DNA of 64,000 bases from Thermopetrobacter sp. TC1 (lineage in GTDB: Bacteria; Pseudomonadota; Alphaproteobacteria; Rhizobiales; Aestuariivirgaceae), in the NCBI RefSeq assembly GCF_000746275.1, contig NZ_KN050830.1, positions 137,037 through 201,036 of the forward strand, written 5' to 3'. The first letter of the stretch is position 1. Each line of letters starts with the position of its first letter. The translations under genes were made by a program, and so were the position numbers. Shown here one piece after another: positions 45,782 through 57,170 of this stretch. The notes under the pieces were generated by a model. That model saw only the letters and a list, made by a program, of their open reading frames with translations, did not search any database and was not told the origin of the DNA.

Positions 45782-46256
45782 TGAATGAGCGGATGCAGCG
45801 CGCGGCGCATCACTGTGCGAGAAAACGACAGGGCGTGTGGTCTTTGATAAGGCGCCGGCGAGGGCTCCCGATGGGCGGAATGAGGCCTGCCTCGGACAAG
45901 GTGGGGCGGCTAGAGTCACATGTGGTTCCCGTTCGTTAACCGTGTGAATGCATGGAACGGGAAGCCGTTGGCGGGAACGTGCTATTCTCGCTTGGTGCGG
46001 TGTGCCGAATCGATGTTGGCGCGATGTGATGGCCGCTCAATACCTCAGGTCGCGCGATTGCGTGCATGCCGCCTGTGCACGGGCGCCAGATGCGGGTTTT
46101 GCCTGTGGAGCAATGCGCGGTCTCGTGGCAAAGCTTGAATGCCGCTCGTGCCTGTCCTAGTTTTCTGAAGGCGGGCACGGTGTGGCCTGCAAGGAAGTCC
46201 CGATCGCGGCCGGTTCCTTCCGGCCGGGGTCGTCAAGAAGCCTTGAAGGAGCTTTC
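45782..46256 (+). promoter_or_regulatory. clpP-clpX intergenic region with possible clpX promoters
   Basis: 475 bases without a credible gene. Noticed: GTTAACC near 45936, a candidate heat-shock promoter CTTGAA (46134-46139), 16 bases, CCTAGT (46156-46161), and a hairpin CGGCCGG-TTCCTT-CCGGCCG (about 46207-46226) in the clpX leader. None is decisive. Spacing makes a separate clpX promoter likely. Confidence 0.35.
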
Positions 46257-47528
46257 ATGAGCAAGGACACCAACGGCAACGACGGCAAGAACACCCTCTA
46301 CTGCTCTTTCTGCGGAAAGAGCCAGCATGAGGTGCGCAAGCTGATTGCCGGCCCGACGGTCTTCATCTGTGACGAGTGTGTCGAGCTGTGCATGGACATC
46401 ATCCGCGAGGAGAACAAGACCTCGCTGGTGAAGTCTGCCGACGGCGTGCCGACGCCGAAGGAAATCTACGACGTGCTCAACGATTATGTCATCGGGCAGG
46501 ATCGCGCCAAGCGCATCCTGGCGGTGGCCGTGCACAACCACTACAAGCGCCTCAAGCACGCTTCCAAGAATGATGACGTGGAGCTGGCCAAGTCCAACAT
46601 CCTGCTCGTCGGCCCCACGGGATGCGGCAAGACGCTGCTGGCGCAGACGCTGGCGCGCATTCTCGATGTGCCCTTCACCATGGCCGACGCCACCACGCTG
46701 ACGGAAGCGGGCTATGTGGGCGAGGATGTGGAGAACATCATCCTGAAGCTCCTGCAGGCGGCGGACTACAATGTGGAAAAGGCCCAGCGCGGCATCGTCT
46801 ACATCGACGAGATCGACAAGATCTCGCGCAAGTCGGACAATCCGTCGATCACGCGCGATGTATCCGGCGAGGGCGTGCAGCAGGCCCTGCTCAAGCTCAT
46901 GGAAGGCACGATCGCCTCGGTGCCGCCCCAGGGCGGGCGTAAGCACCCGCAGCAGGAGTTCCTGCAGGTGGACACCACCAACATTCTCTTCATCTGCGGT
47001 GGTGCCTTCGCCGGGCTGGAGAAGATCATCGCCCGCCGTGGTGACAAGTCCGGCATCGGTTTCAAGGCCGAGGTGAAGGAGGAGGATCAGCGCGGCACCG
47101 GCGAGCTGTTGCAGGAGCTGGAGCCAGAGGATCTGCTCAAGTTCGGCCTGATCCCGGAATTTGTCGGGCGTCTGCCGGTGATCGCGACGCTGGAGGATCT
47201 GGACGAGGATGCGCTGGTGCAGATCCTCACCAAGCCGAAGAACGCGCTGGTGAAGCAGTATCAGCGTCTGTTCGAGATGGAAAACGTGGAGCTCTCCTTC
47301 ACCGACGACGCCCTGCGCGCCATCGCCCGCAAGGCCATCGAACGCAAGACCGGCGCGCGCGGCCTGCGCTCCATCCTGGAGGGCATCCTGCTCGATACCA
47401 TGTTCGATCTGCCTTCCATGGAAGGCGTGCAGGAAGTGGTCATCACCGAGGAGGTGGTGGAGGGCGAGGCCAAGCCGCTGCTCATCTATGCCGACAAGGA
47501 GGAGAGCAAGGAAGAGGCCTCGGCCTGA
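46257..47528 (+). CDS. clpX: ATP-dependent Clp protease ATP-binding subunit ClpX
   Basis: 423-residue AAA+ unfoldase. N-terminal zinc domain (CSFCGKSQ...CDECVELC, about 17-43), which in Caulobacter docks CpdR; Walker A GPTGCGKT, Walker B VYIDEIDK, pore loop YVGED, sensor and RKH-type loops, and the ClpP-contacting IGF-type loop (SGIGFKAEV). ATG at 46257 has GAAGGAG. A structured repeat and a terminator follow. lon lies 1.2 kb downstream. Confidence 0.98.
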   Translation: MSKDTNGNDGKNTLYCSFCGKSQHEVRKLIAGPTVFICDECVELCMDIIREENKTSLVKSADGVPTPKEIYDVLNDYVIGQDRAKRILAVAVHNHYKRLKHASKNDDVELAKSNILLVGPTGCGKTLLAQTLARILDVPFTMADATTLTEAGYVGEDVENIILKLLQAADYNVEKAQRGIVYIDEIDKISRKSDNPSITRDVSGEGVQQALLKLMEGTIASVPPQGGRKHPQQEFLQVDTTNILFICGGAFAGLEKIIARRGDKSGIGFKAEVKEEDQRGTGELLQELEPEDLLKFGLIPEFVGRLPVIATLEDLDEDALVQILTKPKNALVKQYQRLFEMENVELSFTDDALRAIARKAIERKTGARGLRSILEGILLDTMFDLPSMEGVQEVVITEEVVEGEAKPLLIYADKEESKEEASA

Positions 47529-47670
47529 GAGTCCAATTGGTAATCCACAAAACCGCCCCGCGCTCCCGCCCAAGCGCCCTGTTAGGTGCATAATATCGGG
47601 TGGTTGGGCGGGGGCGCGGGGTGGTGGGTGGCACGAAAATTCGCTGAAAAGCGAATTTTCGTTTGAACTC
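47528..47670 (+). repeat. Two-hairpin structured repeat in the clpX 3' UTR (copy 2)
   Basis: Begins AGAGTCCAAT on the last base of the clpX stop and ends TTTGAACTC (inverted). Hairpin 1 ACCGCCCCGCG...CCCGCCCAA / TTGGGCGGG...CGCGGGGTGGT (47552-47625), hairpin 2 CGAAAATTCGC / GCGAATTTTCG (47634-47661). Compared with copy 1 (9893-10011) the stems are kept, with one GC-to-GT change, while both loops differ. Confidence 0.75.
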
Positions 47671-47743
47671 AAAAAGTTACTTCGCTCTCGCCACGGACAC
47701 GACCGGCGCGGAAAAGAGCAGAACAAGCTTTGTGCGGAATCCG

Positions 47744-47778
47744 GGGGATGACATCGAAGAGGTGGCATCCCCTTTTTT
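47744..47778 (+). terminator. Rho-independent terminator of clpX
   Basis: GGGGATG / CATCCCC stem with 15-nt loop and six T (47773-47778). Confidence 0.7.
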
Positions 47779-47785
47779 ATGCCTG

Positions 47786-48306
47786 ACCGCCGGAAAGATA
47801 TTTCATATCCTTCAGGAAGAGTTCGGCGGGGTAATATACCCCGCCAAAACGTTCCGGAACGGGATACAATCCCGTTCCGGCATTTTTTCCATCCGACTCA
47901 AATCAAACCTTTTGGCGAATGCCGTCGTTCTCCAAAACCACTCCATTTCTAGCTCTGGATTGCCGGGATCCCGGTTCAAGCCCGGGACAGGCTGGGGGCA
48001 GGGAAAGACGTTTCATGTGGTTTATCAATGAGTTAAAAACCAACCCCACTTATGCACACTACACGACACTTATACCGTCATACCGGCGAAAGCCGGTATC
48101 TCAGGCCACAAACGCATGAGTTTGCGACACGAGACCCCGGCTTCCGCCGGGGTGACGAGAAAGATGGCGACGTTGTGTCGTGTAGTGTGCAACTTACGAA
48201 AAGTCTTTTTCCTCGGTCGATTTGACGGCAACATCATGCCTCCTGAATTTTCTGGGCCAGTGGTGGACCGATTTACAGTATGACGATGCATGTGTCGTTT
48301 AGTGTG
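47786..48306 (-). mobile_element. Composite element in reverse, with a miniature element nested in module C
   Basis: Plus-strand reading gives D (about 47790-47882), linker, A remnant (47948-48000), part of C (48018-48038), the 135-bp element (48055-48189), the rest of C (48190-48250) and an outer end GTGTCGTTTAGTGTG (48292-48306). E and the other terminus are lost toward clpX. Confidence 0.75.
48055..48189 (+). mobile_element. 135-bp miniature element nested in a composite element
   Basis: Exact inverted ends CACACTACACGACAC / GTGTCGTGTAGTGTG. Flanks CCACTTATG and CAACTTACG match 7 of 9, an aged target duplication. Confidence 0.9.
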
Positions 48307-48421
48307 GGCATCGCCCCTTTTTTGTGCCTCTTTTTCACGCTTTCTTGGCAGTTGCGGAAAAAGAATGAAGGCAAGAGGCTTTCCCACGGGCGGAAAAGAA
48401 ATTCAGAATCATTCCAAAGAA

Positions 48422-48450
48422 CTTGAAATCATGGCGCAGGCATCCCATTT
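48422..48450 (+). promoter_or_regulatory. Sigma-32-type heat-shock promoter of lon
   Basis: CTTGAAA (48422-48428), 14-base spacer, TCCCATTT (48443-48450). The RpoH consensus is CTTGAAA-N11-16-CCCCATNT, so only one base differs. It predicts a leader of about 240 nt before the lon ATG at 48696. Confidence 0.7.
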
Positions 48451-48695
48451 TGAGCATACGGAAACGGCCTGTTTGGGCGGCCGTCCCTGTGCAAGGGAGG
48501 CGACACGTGATTGCGGCGGGGCGCAGAATCTGTCCATAATCGCCTGACCGGATTCGTGATGTCGCGTAGAAGTTCAAGCCGCCCATGTCCCGGCTTTAAG
48601 GCGTCCGTGAATGATACAGGGCGCGGGCGCGTTTCAGAATGAACGGCGGGGCGCGGAACAGGCCCAAAACGATAACAGGAAAGGAAAACAGGACC

Positions 48696-51131
<2,436 letters not shown>

Positions 51132-51191
51132 GGGCGAAAAAGGCATCCTGCGGATGCAGGCTGCAGGATCTGTGCACGAACACGCTTTAAG

Positions 51192-51224
51192 GAGCGCCCG
51201 GTCTGAAGCGGCCGGGCGCTCTTT
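51192..51224 (+). terminator. Rho-independent terminator of lon
   Basis: GAGCGCCCGG / CCGGGCGCTC 10-bp perfect stem, loop TCTGAAGCGG, then TTT. Confidence 0.75.
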
Positions 51225-51411
51225 GCGTTGCGTCATGAAAAAACGCGCAAGGGCTGGCCCTTTCGGGCTTAACAAGCGTGCGCTTTGGCTATAGGAAGGG
51301 CGCGAAGCGAACCGGTCGGCAAAGTTTGCGTGAATGAAGCCCCCTTCTTTTCAGGGGCAGGCCGGCTTTCGCATGCGATTCATCACGAGAGATTGAGGCC
51401 GAGGTGAGCTG

Positions 51412-51978
51412 ATGAAGATCCAGGGCAACGAGATCAAGCCGGGCAACGTGCTGAAACACAAGGATCAGCTTTGGGTGGTGACCAAGGTGGAACACGTCAA
51501 GCCCGGCAAGGGCGGCGCCTATGCCCAGGTGGAGATGAAGTCCGTCGTGGGCAACACCAAGCTCAACGAGCGCTTCCGTTCCTCGGAGACGGTGGAGCGC
51601 GTGCGCCTGGAGCAGAAGGACTATCAGTATCTCTATGAACAGGGCGACATGTTGGTTTTCATGGACATGGAGACCTATGAGCAGATCGAGCTGCCAAAGG
51701 AGTTTCTGGGCGACCGGGCGGCCTTTCTGCAGGACGGCATGACCGTGACCGTCGAATCCCATGAAGGCAAGCCGCTTGGCGTGCAGCTGCCGCTGCATGT
51801 GACGCTGGAGGTGGTGGAGGCGGAGCCCGTGGTCAAGGGGCAGACGGCGGCCTCTTCCTACAAGCCGGCGGTGCTGGAAAATGGCGTGCGCATCATGGTG
51901 CCGCCGTTCATTTCCGCAGGCGAGAAGATCGTGGTCAACACCCAGGATCTCACCTATGTGAAGCGCGCCAGTGACTGA
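51412..51978 (+). CDS. efp: Translation elongation factor P
   Basis: 188 residues, three beta-barrel domains. Relieves ribosome stalling at polyproline. The modified position is Lys33 in KPGKGGAY, so lysyl-type modification (EpmA) is expected rather than rhamnosylation, which needs Arg. GAGGTGAGCTG precedes the ATG. suhB follows 89 bases on. Confidence 0.97.
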   Translation: MKIQGNEIKPGNVLKHKDQLWVVTKVEHVKPGKGGAYAQVEMKSVVGNTKLNERFRSSETVERVRLEQKDYQYLYEQGDMLVFMDMETYEQIELPKEFLGDRAAFLQDGMTVTVESHEGKPLGVQLPLHVTLEVVEAEPVVKGQTAASSYKPAVLENGVRIMVPPFISAGEKIVVNTQDLTYVKRASD

Positions 51979-52067
51979 GCGCAGGCGCTGCAGGCTGCCG
52001 CAGCGTTCTCATCACGAAACGGCGCGTTCGCCGCGATCCGCAAGATACGGAAAAGGCCGGAGAACTC

Positions 52068-52856
52068 ATGATCCACTCGGCTCTGCTCAACGTCATGATC
52101 AAGGCGGCGCAAAAGGCTGCGCGCCACCTGCGCCGCGACTTTGGCGAGGTGGAGAACTTGCAGGTCTCCCGCAAGGGGCCTGCCGATTTCGTCACGCGGG
52201 CGGACCGCCGCACCGAGGAGATCCTGCATGAGGAGCTCAAGAAAGCGCGGCCCGGCTATGGCTTTATCCTTGAGGAGGGCGAGGATGAGGCCGGCGACGG
52301 CGAGCATGCCTGGATCATCGACCCCATCGACGGCACCACGAACTTCATTCACGGCATTCCGCATTTCGCCATGTCGATCGCGCTCAAGCGCGGGCGGGAG
52401 ATCGTGGCCGGCCTTGTCTACAACCCGATCAGTGATGAGATGTTCGTGGCCGAGAAGGGGCGCGGCGCCTTTCTCAACAACCGGCGCATCCGCTGTTCGG
52501 CGCGGCGGGGCTTGCGCGATGCGGTGATCGTCAATGGCTGTCCGCATCGCGGGCGGGCCGATCTTGCCCGCTTCCGCCGTGAGCTGGCGGTGGTGCAGGA
52601 ACAGGTGGCGGGCCTGCGCCGGTTTGGCGCCGCTTCCCTGGATTTCGCCTGGGTGGCGGCCGGGCGGTTCGACGGGTTCTGGGAACGGGGGCTGAAGATC
52701 TGGGACATCGCCGCCGGCGTTCTTCTCGTACGCGAGGCGGGCGGGCGCGTGGAGGACCTTGATGGCGGCCCCGACGTTCTCAAGACCGGCAACATCCTGG
52801 CGGCGGCGCCGGAGGTGTTTCCGGAGCTGGCCATTATCCTGCGCGCGGTGAAGTGA
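52068..52856 (+). CDS. suhB: Inositol-1-monophosphatase family protein SuhB
   Basis: 262 residues. Metal-binding motifs: EEGE (about 71-74), WIIDPIDGTTNFIHG (about 83-97) and WDIAAGVLLVREAGG (about 212-226). Mg-dependent phosphatase for inositol-type phosphates; in proteobacteria SuhB also joins rRNA antitermination complexes. CCGGAGAACTC precedes the ATG. Stands between efp and the MotA-like gene. Confidence 0.93.
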   Translation: MIHSALLNVMIKAAQKAARHLRRDFGEVENLQVSRKGPADFVTRADRRTEEILHEELKKARPGYGFILEEGEDEAGDGEHAWIIDPIDGTTNFIHGIPHFAMSIALKRGREIVAGLVYNPISDEMFVAEKGRGAFLNNRRIRCSARRGLRDAVIVNGCPHRGRADLARFRRELAVVQEQVAGLRRFGAASLDFAWVAAGRFDGFWERGLKIWDIAAGVLLVREAGGRVEDLDGGPDVLKTGNILAAAPEVFPELAIILRAVK

Positions 52857-53008
52857 GCCCGCCATTTGTCCGTTTCCGGCATTTCGCCTTTGCACGGCCT
52901 TGCGCTGTTGCGCTAATGTGACGCAAGACGAAGCGTTGGCATGCGGGCGCTTTAAGCCGATTGCGCCGATGAAGGCGGGCGCTCGCGCACCCCGGGAGCG
53001 GATGCGGC

Positions 53009-54007
53009 ATGACGAAGGAACTGGATGCGCAGGTGGTGGCCAAGCCGCGGATCTATCTGTTACGCATGGTCGTCTTCCTGCTGCTGGCGGGCATCATCGC
53101 GGCGATCCTCTATCCGCAGATCAAGACGGCGTTTCTGGCCAATCCCGGGCTGAACGGCCTGATCCTGTTCACGCTGTTTCTCGGCATTCTCTACACCTTC
53201 CGCATGGTGATCCGGCTGTTTCCGGAAGTGAACTGGATCAACCGTTTCCGCATCGCCGATCCTTCGCTTGAGATTCCCTATACGCCACGGCTGCTTGCGC
53301 CCATGGCCGCCCTGCTCGGCGCGCGGCGCGGGGCGGTGCTCACGCCGATGTCGCTGCGCTCTCTGCTCGATTCCCTGGCGGCGCGCCTGGATGAGGCGCG
53401 GGACATTTCGCGCTATCTCATCGGCCTGCTTGTGTTCCTCGGGCTGCTCGGCACCTTCTGGGGCCTGTTGCAGACCATCGGCTCAGTGGGCGATGTCATC
53501 CGCAATCTCGATGTCAAGGCGGCGGAGGCCGCCACCATCTTCGAGGAGCTCAAGGCGGGGCTGGAGGCGCCGCTGGCCGGCATGGGCACCTCGTTTTCGT
53601 CCTCTCTGTTCGGCCTGGCCGGATCGCTGATCCTGGGCTTTCTCGACCTGCAGGCGGCGCAGGCGCAGAACCGCTTCTACAACGAGGTGGAAGAATGGCT
53701 GGCCACCATCACCGACATCGAGGCGGGCGAGGGCGGCGGTGTTCTGGAGGCCCCGGGCTTTTTGCACATGGATCTGTCCGAGGTGCAGGCGGCGCTGGAA
53801 CGCATCGAGCAGGTCTTGCGCCACCGGCTGGAAGCCCCGGCGGCGGGCGGCACCGAATCCCTGGACCGTCTGGCCGATGCCATCGCTGGTGTGGTGGAAC
53901 AGATGCGCGAGGAACAGCAGGTGATGCGGGCCTGGGCGGAGCATCAGACGAAACAGCAGACGGAGATCAAGGATCTGCTGCGCGAGATGCGCCGCAAGTG
54001 GCAATGA
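53009..54007 (+). CDS. MotA/TolQ/ExbB-like membrane protein
   Basis: 332 residues. Four predicted membrane helices: about 14-35, 48-70, 133-157 and 194-214, with the large cytoplasmic loop of proton-channel stators and the family-like segment GLLGTFWGLLQTIGSV plus GMGTSFSSSLFGLAGSL in the last two helices. The C-terminal 110 residues are a charged coiled coil (VEQMREEQQVMRAW...LLREMRRKW). Not a flagellar MotA or a TolQ by context: no flagellar or tol-pal genes. It pairs with the OmpA-domain gene 94 bases downstream. Function not known. Confidence 0.78.
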   Translation: MTKELDAQVVAKPRIYLLRMVVFLLLAGIIAAILYPQIKTAFLANPGLNGLILFTLFLGILYTFRMVIRLFPEVNWINRFRIADPSLEIPYTPRLLAPMAALLGARRGAVLTPMSLRSLLDSLAARLDEARDISRYLIGLLVFLGLLGTFWGLLQTIGSVGDVIRNLDVKAAEAATIFEELKAGLEAPLAGMGTSFSSSLFGLAGSLILGFLDLQAAQAQNRFYNEVEEWLATITDIEAGEGGGVLEAPGFLHMDLSEVQAALERIEQVLRHRLEAPAAGGTESLDRLADAIAGVVEQMREEQQVMRAWAEHQTKQQTEIKDLLREMRRKWQ

Positions 54008-54101
54008 GGCTTCATGAGGCTCTTTGAAGCCCACTTAAGGATCCATGTGGTTCAACAAGGCCGTCTGGTGATGCGGCGAGAAAGGTGAGAAGGGAGCGCG
54101 C

Positions 54102-55133
54102 ATGGCCGGCATTCCCGGCAGACGACGGCGAGAAGAGCAGGGGCTGATGTGGCCGGGCTTCGTGGATGCCATGGCCCAGCTTCTGCTTGTCATCATCTTC
54201 GTGCTGACCATCTTCGTCGTGGCCCAGTTCATGCAGGCGCGGGAGCTTTCGGGACAGGATACGGTGCTGGCCAAGCTGCGCCAGCAGATCGCCGAGCTGT
54301 CCGAGATGCTGGCTCTGGAGCGCTCGGCCAAGGCCCGGCTCGAATCGACGCTGGCGGCGCTCACGGATGATCTCAATGCCGAACGGGGCAAGGTGGCCTC
54401 GCTCTCCGCGGCCCTGGCGGCGGCGCAAGGCAAGGAGGGCAAGGCTTCCGCCCTGGTGGCGGATCTGCGCAGCAAGCTGGCGGCGGAAAAGAAGATTTCG
54501 GCCGAGGCCCTGGCCCAGATCGAGCTGCTCAATCAGCAGATCGCGGCCCTGCGCCGTCAGGTGCAGTTGCTCAACGCCGCTTTGGAGGCGGCGGAAGAGC
54601 GCGACCGCAAGGCCAAGGCCCAGATTGCCAATCTCGGCAAGCGCCTGAATGCGGCGCTGGCGCGGCGGGTGCAGGAGCTTTCGCGCTATCGTTCGGAATT
54701 CTTCGGCCGGCTCAGGCGCATTCTTTCGCAGCGCGCCGACATTCGCGTCGTGGGCGATCGCTTCGTGTTTCAGGCGGAAGTGCTGTTTCCCAAGGGCAGC
54801 GCGGAGCTGACCGAGGAAGGAAAGCGCGAGCTGGACAAGCTGGCGGAGGCCATCAAGGAGCTGGAAAAGCAGATCCCGCCGGATATCAACTGGATCCTGC
54901 GCGTGGATGGTCATACTGATTCCGATCCCATCCATACGCCCAGGTATGCGTCCAACTGGGAGCTTTCTGCCGCGCGCGCCATATCCGTGGTGAAATATCT
55001 CATCTCCAAGGGTGTGCCGCCGGAGCGACTGGCGGCGACGGGCTTTGGCGAATTCCATCCGCTCGATCCGCGCGATACGGAGGAGGCCAAGGCCAAGAAC
55101 CGGCGCATCGAGCTGAAACTGACGGAGCGCTGA
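54102..55133 (+). CDS. MotB-like OmpA-domain protein with long coiled coil
   Basis: 343 residues. A single N-terminal membrane helix (about 19-44) starts WPGFVDAMAQLLLVIIF; Asp22 sits where MotB/TolR carry the proton-binding aspartate. Then about 160 residues of heptad-like coiled coil (55-215) and a C-terminal OmpA/peptidoglycan-binding domain (about 225-343) with VDGHTDSDPI and NWELSAARAISVVKYL. The coil is far longer than in MotB, so the peptidoglycan contact would be held far from the membrane. Its stop overlaps the next start (TGATG). Confidence 0.82.
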   Translation: MAGIPGRRRREEQGLMWPGFVDAMAQLLLVIIFVLTIFVVAQFMQARELSGQDTVLAKLRQQIAELSEMLALERSAKARLESTLAALTDDLNAERGKVASLSAALAAAQGKEGKASALVADLRSKLAAEKKISAEALAQIELLNQQIAALRRQVQLLNAALEAAEERDRKAKAQIANLGKRLNAALARRVQELSRYRSEFFGRLRRILSQRADIRVVGDRFVFQAEVLFPKGSAELTEEGKRELDKLAEAIKELEKQIPPDINWILRVDGHTDSDPIHTPRYASNWELSAARAISVVKYLISKGVPPERLAATGFGEFHPLDPRDTEEAKAKNRRIELKLTER

Positions 55134-55417
55134 TGTTAAACGAGGATTCTCGGAAGAAACGCGACGATGGCCTGCCTGATGCGCGCGAGGAGGGGCGCGA
55201 TCCGCAAGGGGCGGCGCGGCGGCGCATGGCGCGGGCGCTTGCCGCGTTAAGCGAGCAGGGCGAGAAGATCGCAGGCGGCGCCGGCGTGCCCGGCTCGGAA
55301 GAGCCCACGCCGCAGGACTGGCCCGAGGTCTGGGGGCGGCGCATCGGCCGCGGGTTGGGCTATCTCTTCGCGCTCTATCTCCTCTGGCACCTGCTCACCA
55401 TTTATGTGCTTCCCTAA
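55133..55417 (+). CDS. Small single-helix membrane protein, third gene of the MotA/OmpA-like cluster
   Basis: 94 residues, no family recognised. Charged, disordered N-terminal 65 residues (Arg/Asp/Glu-rich, RRRMARALAALSEQ helix) and one C-terminal membrane helix (about 73-92, LGYLFALYLLWHLLTIYVL). The ATG overlaps the OmpA-like stop by one base, so translation is coupled and it likely works with that protein. Confidence 0.7.
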   Translation: MLNEDSRKKRDDGLPDAREEGRDPQGAARRRMARALAALSEQGEKIAGGAGVPGSEEPTPQDWPEVWGRRIGRGLGYLFALYLLWHLLTIYVLP

Positions 55418-55674
55418 TCCCACGGGGAGGCTGGAGTTTTTCCGCATCCCGGCAAGCGACGCGGCAGAGTGTCGGCGTTCACCCATTCTTGTCGTCTTGC
55501 GGCGATAATGGATGGCGCAAGCGCCATGCTGTCGTTGTGGAAATTTCCATGCACGATGGGCTTTCGGCAAGCTTGTGAATGAGCTAGAGAATCAGGTGTG
55601 GGGGCGCCGCTGGCCCTCAAGGCGGTCAAAACGTGCGGCCGGCGGTTGAGAAGATTGCGGGAGCATGCGGAACC

Positions 55675-56034
55675 ATGGCGAAGATTCTGCTTGCGGAAGA
55701 CGATCAGGCGCTGCGTCGCTTTCTCAAGAAGGCCCTGGAGAAAGCGGGCTATACCGTGATCGATTTCGGCGAGGGGCGCAGCGCCTGGGAGGCTCTGGAG
55801 AAAGAGCCCGTTGACCTTTTGCTGACCGATATCGTCATGCCGGAGATGGATGGCATCGAGCTGGCGCGGCGGGCGGCGGAGCGCTATCCGGATCTGAAGA
55901 TCATGTTCATCACCGGCTTCGCCGCCGTGGCGCTCAATCCGGACAGCAAGGCGCCGAAGGAGGCGCAGATTCTCTCCAAGCCCTTCCATCTGCGTCAGCT
56001 CGTGGATGAGGTGCGCCGGATGATGGCGGCGTGA
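55675..56034 (+). CDS. cpdR: CpdR, single-domain response regulator of ClpXP
   Basis: 119 residues, receiver domain only. MAKILLAEDDQALRRFL, phospho-acceptor Asp52 in LLLTDIVMPEMDGIELA, MFITGFAAVAL and SKPFHLRQLVDEV match CpdR closely. In Caulobacter unphosphorylated CpdR binds ClpX, primes it for substrates and recruits RcdA; CckA-ChpT phosphorylation switches it off. ATG at 55675; the 14 upstream in-frame codons are not family sequence. ClpX, ClpP and RcdA are all in this window. Confidence 0.93.
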   Translation: MAKILLAEDDQALRRFLKKALEKAGYTVIDFGEGRSAWEALEKEPVDLLLTDIVMPEMDGIELARRAAERYPDLKIMFITGFAAVALNPDSKAPKEAQILSKPFHLRQLVDEVRRMMAA

Positions 56035-56131
56035 TAGCGTATGGGAAACCGGGCGCGTGCATTCTTCGCGCCATAAGCCGGAGAGAAGGCTTGCAAGCCG
56101 GCGCCTTTGCCGATATATCGGCGGTGCATGT

Positions 56132-56206
<75 letters not shown>

Positions 56207-56312
56207 TCCCTCCTTTGAATTTTCTCTCTCTGTCATGTTTGGCCTGACGGGCCACACCCTTTCCCCCCCCTTTCCTGCTTCATTACGCTGAAACGCGCTC
56301 TCGGATAAAAAC

Positions 56313-56948
56313 TCACGGCGCTTCGCGCACTTCCACGATCTCGATCTCCGGCGCGGCGCCATGGCGAAAGCTCTGCAGGTCGATACGCAGCGCATCCGCA
56401 TCGAAACGCGCCGGCACATCGAATTCGAAGCCTGCGGTAATCACCGCCCCTGAAGCCGGTGGCGCGTCGAAGAGGATAAAGCCGCCGGCATGATCCACCG
56501 AAAACCCGCTTGAACGTTCCGCCCCGTTCACCGCCACGCGCACGCTTCCCGGAACCGGGCGCGTAATGCGTCGCAGGTTCTCGCCGGCGGCATCGCCATA
56601 GCGTTTGACCAGGGCAAAGCGGGTGGTGACGCCATCGCCGCGGCCGATCTCCTGATCCGTGGGCGCCGGCACATCAAGCGGCGGGCAGGATTTCCAGTCC
56701 GCCCAGTCACGGAAGCGAAAGGCATAAAGCCGCCCGCGCCGGGCCTCGAAAAAGGCGATGACCCGGTGCAGGTCGTCCATGGTCTTGATGCCATAGCCCA
56801 CCTGCCAGGACCGCCGCGCAAAACGCCAGCGTGCGTTGCGCTGCTCATGGCCGGAGGCCAGCACCACCACATCCGTGCGGCGCTCGATATGCGCCATCGC
56901 CCGCCGCGCAATATCCAGCGGAAAGCGCACGTCATGAAAGGCGGTCAT
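56313..56948 (-). CDS. GTA/phage g12-like protein (DUF2460)
   Basis: 211 residues. TAFHDVRFPLDIARRA, RRSWQVGYGIKTMDDLHRVI and FEARRGRLYAFRFRDWADW are characteristic of DUF2460, the RcGTA g12 tail-tip (distal tail/hub region) protein. In RcGTA, g13-g15 follow immediately; here the tRNA-Val and cpdR follow instead. A repeat block directly precedes its ribosome site (AGGGGACG). Confidence 0.9.
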   Translation of the reverse strand: MTAFHDVRFPLDIARRAMAHIERRTDVVVLASGHEQRNARWRFARRSWQVGYGIKTMDDLHRVIAFFEARRGRLYAFRFRDWADWKSCPPLDVPAPTDQEIGRGDGVTTRFALVKRYGDAAGENLRRITRPVPGSVRVAVNGAERSSGFSVDHAGGFILFDAPPASGAVITAGFEFDVPARFDADALRIDLQSFRHGAAPEIEIVEVREAP

Positions 56949-56965
56949 GGATGATGCGTCCCCTA

Positions 56966-57098
56966 AAATGCCGGAACGGGATTTTATCCCGTTCCTTCAA
57001 CATCTTGGCGGGGTATGTTACCCCGCCATTGATGCTTTAGGCGGGGGGGCAAACCCCGCCGAACCGTTGGGTAAGGATAAAAATATCCTTCCGGCGGT
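56966..57098 (-). repeat. Module D hairpin cluster between g11 and g12
   Basis: CCGGAACGGGAT/ATCCCGTTCC, GGCGGGGTATGTTACCCCGCC, GGCGGGGGG.../CCCCGCC and GGATAAAAATATCCTTCC in succession, followed by an A-like scrap to about 57145. Lies inside what should be a continuous tail operon. Confidence 0.75.
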
Positions 57099-57170
57099 AA
57101 GCCGTATGAAAAAAACCATTCCAAGAATGGCTCTGGATTTCATGAAAAAACTTGCCCTTACAACCCGCCC

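Noticed and set aside
46134..46161. Sigma-32 promoter of clpX
   Set aside because: CTTGAA is present, but the -10 (CCTAGT) is a poor match; kept only as a note in the intergenic entry.
53009..55133. Zorya anti-phage system from the MotA/OmpA-like pair
   Set aside because: No helicase or nuclease partners (ZorC, ZorD, ZorE) are present; neighbours are efp-suhB and a small membrane protein.
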